NCBI RefSeq assembly: GCF_008831285.2
Contig: NC_045144.1
Coordinates: forward strand, 8,967,886-9,031,885
Direction: 5' to 3'
DNA from: Nymphaea colorata
Taxonomy: Eukaryota; Streptophyta; Magnoliopsida; Nymphaeales; Nymphaeaceae
Length of the DNA stretch: 64,000 nucleotides
Part shown: one piece after another, positions 56,701 through 64,000 of the stretch
Position numbering within the stretch: the first letter of the stretch is position 1
How the letters are laid out: each line of letters opens with the position of its first letter
Position numbers and translations under genes: made by a program
Notes under the pieces: generated by a model
Databases searched by the model: none
Seen by the model: the letters and a program-made list of their open reading frames with translations, nothing else
Told to the model about the DNA's origin: nothing

Positions 56701-56928
56701 ATGGCCTATATATATATATATATATATAGGGAACTTGAGCCACCCAGCCATTTAGCCAGACTGTTCAATCCATCATGACGAACGGTTAAAAAAGAGAAGG
56801 TGATGGGTATTTTTTTTATCATCTAGTATCAGTTCCCATCTTTTTCTTCATGTTCCTTCTATCTGCATCAAATAGTCAGCCTTTGGTCAGGTGGCGGAGT
56901 GACTCTCAATAATTAGAGAGACCATTTA

Positions 56929-56931
<3 letters not shown>
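53715..56931. other. Intergenic, upstream of the receptor kinase
   Basis: No gene supported. Includes GAATTTGGAT-like repeat sequence (53760-53970 and 54950-55160), a (TA)n tract at 54500-54523, a T run at about 55188-55206 and a (TA)n tract at 56707-56729. Confidence 0.5.
54950..55160. repeat. Dispersed repeat resembling 43870-43990
   Basis: Shares AAATCTGAA, TCTGATTTCTTAATCA-like and ATGCCAyTyCTTAATT phrases with 43870-43990, and phrases built on GAATTTGGAT/ATCCAAATTC with 53760-53970. Old and diverged. The full unit is not delimited. Confidence 0.35.

Positions 56932-57011
<80 letters not shown>
56932..57011. repeat. (TA)n microsatellite, about 40 units
   Basis: Uninterrupted TA run followed by TTGAAAAAAATAATAATAA. 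Confidence 0.95.
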
Positions 57012-57013
<2 letters not shown>

Positions 57014-57158
57014 AAAAAAATAATAATAAATAAGGCAGCAGCACCAGCCCCACAAGTTTTATTTATTTTCACACACACACAGATATTAATAAGTCGGTTT
57101 TGCATTTCATTCCTTAAGGGGGTGTTTGATACGCCGGAAATCTCCTGTAGCAGAGGGA

Positions 57159-57184
57159 AAAAATTTCAAATATTTGAAATTTTT
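57159..57184. repeat. Perfect 26-nt AT palindrome
   Basis: AAATTTCAAAT followed by its exact complement, flanked by GGGGGTGTTTGATACGCC on the left and TTCATCAAACGGGG on the right, which are themselves partly inverted. This looks like the centre of a small foldback (MITE-like) element that the neighbouring Gypsy LTR may have entered. Confidence 0.6.
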
Positions 57185-57235
57185 CTGATTTCATCAAACG
57201 GGGAGATATTTTTTTTACAGTTGGAGGTGGAAACC

Positions 57236-60200
57236 TGTTCGCACCCCACTCCTTTTTCAAGGAGGTCGAAATGCGAGTAAGAAAAATTCTTTTAAAATTG
57301 GGGTTTTGAGAAAATTTTCAAGAGAAAGGGATCCGCCCGTCGGTACGAGGTCCAACCGTTCTTGCCGCCTTTAACAGGGGTAATTAGACCAAGGACTAAG
57401 GATCATTTGGATCATATACGAGTTATTGATGCAAATCCTATATGCTTATGTATTGAGGTTTTGGATTCAAGAAACGAAATTCTTTTTTTTTTTAATAAAT
57501 GAATTTGAATATTGGGGGTTTTCAAGTTGGTTTAAAAACCTTTGTTTTGGTGTTATTTGAAACACATAATTCTTGAGGATTTTGAAGATTTGGAATTGAG
57601 TTCTTTGTTGTGAACTCTAGATGATGATGATCATCTTATGATCAAAATTGATTTTGAACTCTTCTTTTGTCAAATCATGTGATTTGTACAATTCATTCTT
57701 TTGAAAGAACATAGGTTCTAAATTGTTAGAAAACATGTTGTTTTTCAAATGCATTTTGGCCAAAAGATTATGAATGCATTGCTTGTGTTTTCTTTTGAAG
57801 TTAAGTGAGGTTTACAAATTCTCATTGCAATATGACTTGGTCACTTTTTGCAACTCAAATTTGAATCACTTAATTTCTTGGGAATGTGCATGTGGTGCTA
57901 TTGATTTTGAGTAAAAGTGAATGCATGAAACGAGAAGGGAAACTATATGGAACATTCATTCTTCTCTCTCTCATAATCCCTCAAGATTCATTCATATGAA
58001 ACATACATTATTCACTCTCTCATAATCTCTCAAAGTCCATATTACACGTCATACAATCTATACATGAAGATTGATTAAAATGTAGGACTTTCTCTATATG
58101 TGCTCATTGTATGATTAAGCACATGAATCAGAGATGTAGTCCATAAGCTTGAGGCTTGACATAAAATTATCAAAATGATGAAAATATATAAATGATGTCA
58201 ACTTCAATCTTTGAAATGAATGGGAGACGTGGATGACATCCACTTTCGTTTCAAAATAGCTAAAAATCAGACCTTGTGTTGATTTAAATAGCTGAAAATT
58301 GTGGACATTGATTCCAATAAATATCTTGTTTCTTAGATGGAAATGACAAGTCTTTCAAATAGATTCAAATTCCAGATTTGATAGTAATGAGATTATCAAC
58401 TCTTTTTGGATGATTCTAGGATAATTGGCCTTTCAAATATGTAAATTTTGATATTCTTAAACCAATTCCTATGAAACATGTTCTGATTTCAACAACATAC
58501 ATACATCTTACGTATGGATTTGCTGAAATTAAGTAAAAATGAAATGAAAATGATTTCATAGCCTTGCACTATGAAAATCAATCAAAACGATCATCCTTCT
58601 TAAAAACCAGTTTGGAAACGTATTCCAACCTGATTTTAAGAGAAGAAAAATGATTTTCAACAAGAGATTGGACACATGTATGTATATATATAACAACGTA
58701 TATACATATACATATATTAGTCTTCAAAATGAAATTTTATCAAGGGACCGCATGACTCATGAATCATGATGATTCATGGCTGGGTTCTTTTATGTAGGAA
58801 GATTGAAAACTTGTTTCAAATCTTCCTTACTACCATTGATTAATTAAATTGAAAGACATGAATCAAAATGACTGTGAATAAGAAAGAAAATAAAACAATG
58901 CTCAAGCTTATTCGTCCATCATTTCGCCATGCAAGGGTGGATCACATTCATAAGAACGTATCCATCCCTTATAGGCATTTTCATCATACATGGTGCAACA
59001 AAATCACTCTCTCACCATGGGATTCTCTCATGGTAGGGAGTTCAAAATGGTATTAAGTTGGTTCCTTTGAAAGGGATGTGGCCTTGGGACTCATTTCAAA
59101 ATTTGATACTTGGGTTCATATTTAAGAAAAATCGACATATGCATGCATTATGCATTAACATGTACATTGAAGCGTAGGTTTTCCTTAGCTGGACATCATT
59201 CTCAGCCGTAAGGAAATGAAAATAAACCCTCCCACGAATTGCTGGAATTAAAATAAATCAACAATAAGCTAAAGTAGAAGAGAAGTGAGTTAAAATCACC
59301 TACCTTGTGGTCGGTCTTGATGCTTGTCCTTCGTCTTCACTTGTTTTCTAACTCAAGCAATCCTAAGCAAGAATCCAACCGTGGATTCAAACTTAGCAAA
59401 ACTAGAATAAGAAATAGCTTGCTTGCTGGAATTTGGAGTGGTAAAGAAGGCTTCTCACCACGAAAATCCTAAGTAAGGGTTCACTTAAGCACCCTAACTT
59501 AGCAAAATCAATGGGGAGAATAGAAGAAAGTGAAGAAGAGAATGGGAGAAAAAGGGGAAGAGGGCTTGGACGAACCTCTTCTCTCTTCCTTAGCTTCTCT
59601 CTCCTAGCTCCTTGGCTGCAGCAATTTGATAGAGTGCTCCAAAATTTCGTCCTCCCCCTTAGTGGCCAAAGGGAGATTTATATAGAGGAGGAGGTGGGTT
59701 CAACCACCTTCTTAACTCACCTTGGGAACTTGCTTAAGACCTTGGGGACTTGTAAAATGAGTTAAATAGGCTTTAAAGGCTCTAATTGACCATTTCTCAG
59801 CCCATTTCCACGAGCTAGGTGGGCTGGGCTAGGTTTGGTCAACATGGGTTCAGACCTAGGTGACCATCTTGACTAAAATTTTGAACAAAAATGCCCTTGC
59901 ACAGGGTTTTGCCATTATTTTGTACTATTTATTTATTTATTGTTTGAAATCGAGCTTATAAGGTTAAAACCTAGTTACTAAGCTCCAAATTCCATTGAAT
60001 TATGATAATTCAATTTAAATTTTAATAAAATTTAAAAGTTTTATCAAATTTGGTTTGAAAAGGGTATTTTCGTCCAAAACTTGATTGAAAATGGATTTCA
60101 ACTGAATCAAACTTTCACTTGAGAAATTCAATTTAAATTTGGTATTTGATTCATGCATTTGACAAATTCAAATGTTTATTTACCTTTCATAAACCAATTT

Positions 60201-61034
60201 AGGCTTTTTAATCTTAATTTGACCGTAGAAGGGCAAAATTGTCCAAATTGATCAATTTCGACCAATTGACCAAAGTCAAAGCTTATTTGCGAGTAGTTTG
60301 ACTTTATTTGAGGTAATTTGATAAATTTGGGTCAAGAAAGCTCTTAATTGAGCTAAATTGTACTTTGACTGAGTTTAGTCAAAGTGGGTTTGGTTCGGTC
60401 AAAGTCTATTTTCGTCCATTAATTGGATCATGAGACAGACTTACGTTTTGATTGTGTTGAGCCCGTGGTGACCGAACCTAGCTGGAATTGGCACCACATT
60501 TGGGTGCACCCGGGTCAAACCTACTTGGACTAAGTAGGTTAGGTGAGTTTGACCAGTCTAGTAATTGCTTCCTTAAAAATGATTTTTTTCTTTAAGGAGG
60601 ACCTGGTTAAAGAAGAGAGAGAGACATAAATGTCTCTCTTTTCCTAGGTTTCTCCTTTATTTTTTCTTGAAAATGAGTTTTCTTCAATTAATTTGAGAGA
60701 AAATATTTATTTATTATTTTTTTTGACAAGGAGGGGGCGTGGCCCCTGGGGGGCTCTTGACTACATGGGCTAGGTGGGGCCCACACATGGGTCCCACGTT
60801 GCATTCTAGACTGAATTAGATCCAATTCTTGAATCTAAGTCAAAATTTGCATTTTGCAATTGGATTTGGATTTGTAATCCTACATTGGGATTCGTGTCTC
60901 GGGTTAAATTCACGATTTGAATCTAATTGTTCTTTAGATTCGAAATTGGCTTTGAAATTGCAAATTTTCACAATTCTTTTGTGAAATTTTCACATTGTTT
61001 CAATTTTGATGTGGAAAAATTTGGGGTGTTAACA
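57236..61034 (-). repeat. 3' LTR of the Gypsy element, about 3.8 kb
   Basis: The inner border is firm: minus strand polypurine tract then TGTTAACACCCC. The outer border is inferred from matching inverted ends, since the plus strand begins TGTTCGCACCCC at 57236, giving TGTTnnCACCCC at both ends. A TATA box lies within. The short frame at 59511-59765 is not supported as a gene. Confidence 0.62.
59676..59684 (-). promoter_or_regulatory. Candidate TATA box in the Gypsy LTR
   Basis: Minus strand CTATATAAATC in a purine/pyrimidine-rich setting, about 1.35 kb into the LTR. Would mark the U3/R border region. Confidence 0.45.
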
Positions 61035-61050
61035 GATGCCCCTCTTTGCT
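61035..61050 (-). other. Polypurine tract of the Gypsy element
   Basis: Minus strand AGCAAAGAGGGGCATC directly before TGTTAACACC. Confidence 0.8.
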
Positions 61051-62099
61051 GTTAAGCAAGTTGAATAATTTGCTTAATAGCAAATATTCACGCACCAAAT
61101 TTTTGCAAATCGTTTGGAAAATCCATTTTTCAAATGATGTTGAACCATCCTCGCTCGAGGGGAAATGCTAGGCATAGACTTGAAATAAGAAGATTTTTCT
61201 CCATCTCATTGGAGACTTTGTAGAGGAATTAATGTTGGTTGAAAAATTTTGTAATTGTGAAAGTTTTTGCATTTGATGCTTGGAGAAATTTGCTCTCGAT
61301 GCCTTCTAGACCATTGGCAAGTGCTTTTTCTCTCCTTTTATTTAGTTTTTCACATACTCGCTTTTGCTTTTGAATTTTGATTTTCTTTTTGAGCCACCCT
61401 TCACTCTTGGGGAAAATTCCTCACCACCCCAAAAGCTACTACGGAGTTCCACCGCCTTGGCGGTTTTGTGGAGTTTGCTTTGTGTAATATCAAGTCTATC
61501 GGGCTTTCTTCTGAACCCTTGTAACAAGCTTTAGGCCGGTAACTCCTAGACCAGTTGGCCTCAGGGTACCAAATGTGAAACACTCCCCGGGCTTACTTGC
61601 TTGAATTCAAAAGGCTTTAGGAGACTTAATATAAGCAAAATGTTCATGGATTGCTTTTTAGCTTCACGGCGTAAGCATAGGTCATATGCCCACCCGCGCC
61701 TGCTGAGCTTTGAACCAGAGGAACAACTACACTCACCCCGAGCTCATTGCTCAACTCATTTCGCTTGATAGCTTTTTCTAGCATCTTGCCAAGGTCTTTT
61801 AGGTGACAAGACTTTTTCTTATGGCATCACATGCTAGACCTTTACAAATGCCGATTGTCGGGACCAACATTAATTGCTATACATTAGTCCCTCGATGTCT
61901 GTGAAATTTCTTGCATATTTCAAGACGATGCCCTTGCAATTGTCCTCAAGACATGGGTTGAGTTTGAAAATTTTGATGCATTTTTGAAACTTTTCCCTAA
62001 GGGATACCATGCCCCTTAGTTGGTTCGAAAATTGTTACAAACGTGCTTATCAAAGCACAACTATTTTGAAATTTTTTTGAATTGCAAATTCAAGTATAG
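61051..62099 (-). other. Non-coding stretch between Gypsy pol and 3' LTR
   Basis: No long minus frame. Part of the element by position, with no domain recognised. Confidence 0.5.
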
Positions 62100-62975
62100 A
62101 ATTTTTGGAGATGCAAAGCATTAATTGGATCGGGGATTTCAAACCCATCGGCATCAATCAATCGATAAGAATTGTGAGGTAGAACCTCTTTGACAACATA
62201 TGGTCCTTCCTAGTTCGGCGCCCATTTTCCTTTGGGTCTACTCCTGAGTGGAACTATGGATCTTAAAACAAGATCATTTACCTGAAATTTTCTTTCAATG
62301 ACTGATTTGGCATAATGTCGAGCGACTCTCTTACGATAGACTTCGGCATGCTCTGCCGCTTGTAGTCTTTTCTCGTCTAAGAGGTCTAATTGAGCAAGTC
62401 TCTTTTTTGATATTTGCTAATTGGGAGTTCAATGAGAGCAGCAAATTTCATTGCTGGTTTTTGGACATGTAATGGAAAATTTCCGTTCATATTAATTCTG
62501 CTGGTGTAGCATTGGTGGGTGTTCGAATTGTGGTTCGATACGCCCAAAGTGCATTGTGCATTTTCTCGTGCCAATCTCGGCCTGTTTCAACAGTCCTTTC
62601 TAAGACACGAATCAAAATTTTGTTGGTTGCTTCTGCCTGACCATTACCTTGAGGGTAATATGGGGCAGAAAAGTGATGTTGTATTTTGTGTTTGTGACAG
62701 AGATTGTGCATTTTCTCATTTTTGAAATGAGTACCGTTATCAGAAACGATATCATGCGGGATGCCAAATCTACACAAAAGATTTTTGTGAATGAAGGACA
62801 CTACGTGTTGTCCTTCGACTGTTTTTAAAGTGATCGCTTCCACCCATTTGGTGAAGTAATTTGTAGCTGCAAGAAAATACATGTGTCCATTTGAGGCAGG
62901 TGGATTGATTGGACCGACTACCCTGCTCTGACTATCTGCTTGACGAGGGTCTGATACCCTACATGTCCCCCACAA
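62100..62975 (-). pseudogene. Gypsy integrase, frameshifted with a nonsense codon
   Basis: Core domain at 62975-62487 holds YFTKWVEAITLKTVEG, then IVSDNGTHFKNEKM (second catalytic Asp) and SAPYYPQGNGQAEATNKI (third residue Glu). It ends NATPAELI, where the frame shifts; QKPAMKFAALIELPISKYQ and DEKRLQAAEHAEVYRKRVA follow in other frames. The C-terminal domain reads GKWAPN-stop-EGPYVVKEV, a TAG where the family has Trp (TGG). Expected to be inactive. Confidence 0.82.
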
Positions 62976-63680
62976 ATTCCTTCATGGGCTTCTTGAATGA
63001 CTTCTAGTGCCTCATTTACATCGAGACATCTATCATATTCTGTGCTGAATCCTCTTCTGTATAGGATGTCGGCTATAATGAAATATCTTGAAGACATGTG
63101 CCTCAAAACTCTTTGCTCTTTTCGAGACATTTCTGGTGGAAGTGTTCCAGTTTGGAGAAAATCCTTGATGTTTTGATACCATGGTGTTTCTCTACTTTCT
63201 GCTTGCAACACCTGTTCTGGTATGACAAAAGATGGTTGTTCGAGTCTTCCAACTTCAAAAGATCTGATAGATTCTCCAGGTTTGAAGGCAATGGTAGAGC
63301 CTAAACTGGCTAAACCGTCTGCTATTGGGTTAAATTCTCTTTTGACATATAAGAGTTGACATTCCTCGAACTGTCTTAAGAGGGAAGCTGCTAACTCTTG
63401 ATATGGGATCAATTTTTGATCTTTGACTTGCCAATCTCCATTGACCTGACTGACAGCTAAGAGAGAATCTTCAAAAATGCGAACTCTCTGCACTTTAAAT
63501 TTGAGCAACATTTTGAGTCCTTGGATTAGGGCCGCGTACTCTGCTATATTATGCGTGCAGGAAAAATTCAATTTGAGAGAGTAAGAATCATTTCCCTTTC
63601 TGGTGTAATGAAAAGTATCCCAATGCCTGCCCCAACTGTGCTCTTAGATCCATCAAAGTACATCTCCCAAATCGGCTCTG
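62918..63680 (-). pseudogene. Gypsy second (archaeal-type) RNase H and linker to integrase
   Basis: A first piece with FDGS-type sequence lies around 63610-63680 in a different frame. The long frame 63571-62918 reads HNIAEYAALIQGLKMLL (catalytic Glu), then EDSLLAVSQVNGDWQVKD (catalytic Asp) and FNPIADGLASLGS, followed by a linker and the zinc-finger region before integrase (DVNEALEVIQEAHEGICGGH). This is the extra RNase H of the Tat lineage, here split by a frameshift. Confidence 0.8.
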
Positions 63681-63689
63681 GTTCAGTCG

Positions 63690-64000
63690 TCAGATTTGCT
63701 CATCTAGAAAATCATCATTTGTTCTAATTTCTTCATATAGAGGAAAATCTGTCAATTGGTCTACAATGGCTTGCCCCTTGATTAATTTTTGTGATACATA
63801 TTCCAAATCATATTGCATCAGCAAAACCTGCCACTTTGCTATCCTTCCATTCAGAAATGGCTGTTCGAGGATATATTTGAGTGGATTAAGTTTGGATAAA
63901 ATTTTAACTTCACAAGCCAATAGATAATGCCTTAATTTTTGACACATCCACACCAAGGCTAAGCAAGTTTTTTCCATGTGTGAGTAGTTCTTTTCATATT
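63690..64000 (-). pseudogene. Gypsy RT-linked RNase H, partial
   Basis: 63977-63690 reads MEKTCLALVWMCQKLRHYL, then KYILEQPFLNGRIAKWQVLL and QAIVDQLTDFPLYEE, the end of the Ty3-type RT/RNase H. It continues past the window edge. Confidence 0.8.

Larger units (their letters stand above)
57236..64000 (-). mobile_element. Gypsy (Tat-type) LTR retrotransposon, 3' part, truncated by the window
   Basis: Minus-strand element: RT-associated RNase H, second RNase H, integrase core, integrase C-terminus, non-coding stretch, polypurine tract and a long 3' LTR. Two successive RNase H domains are a mark of the Tat lineage. The frame has several breaks. Gag, protease and most of RT lie beyond 64000, and the expected left target duplication would be AAACC (57231-57235). 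Confidence 0.85.

Overview
The window is nuclear DNA of a flowering plant: two plant-type genes lie in AT-rich sequence full of Copia and Gypsy LTR retrotransposons, (TA)n microsatellites and diverged repeats. Long transposon-filled introns suggest a large, TE-rich genome. The species cannot be named from the sequence alone.

Only two intact host genes are supported. The first (+ strand, 6367-25398) is a plastid-type chorismate mutase, the branch-point enzyme of Phe/Tyr synthesis. It has six exons that splice cleanly to 335 aa, spread over 19 kb because introns 3 and 4 carry retrotransposons. The second (- strand, 49846-53181) is a single-exon 1111-aa LRR receptor kinase with a signal peptide, LRRs, an island domain, a transmembrane helix and an RD kinase. 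It resembles Arabidopsis At1g74360/NILR1.

Layout: 1-6.2 kb is AT-rich, with a degenerate ~480-bp tandem repeat and a Copia RNase H relic. Intron 3 holds an old antisense Copia (8279-13576, TSD GATGA, diverged LTRs). Intron 4 holds segment A (about 15.57-24.81 kb), which contains an older sense Copia relic. Into the RT region of that relic a very young antisense Copia has inserted (17333-22060, identical 256-bp LTRs, TSD GTTAG). The young element has a full pol frame but no recognisable gag; a GCC-rich tract lies in its place. At 25.9-30.7 kb is an unclassified GC-richer unit with a tRNA-Met primer-binding site, an acidic ORF and degenerate protein repeats, but no polymerase. At 30.7-36.7 kb is segment B, a direct duplicate of segment A. 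B lacks the young Copia, so it preserves the empty site, and it carries a ~333-bp tandem array present as about one unit in A. At 38.4-42.2 kb is another Copia relic. 42.2-49.5 kb is mostly featureless. At 57.2-64 kb is the 3' part of a Tat-type Gypsy element (two RNase H domains, 3.8-kb LTR) that runs off the window.

The two host genes show no functional link. The main interest is the dated transposon layering inside the chorismate mutase intron and its duplicate, the gag-less young Copia, and the unclassified repeat-coding unit at 26-30.7 kb.
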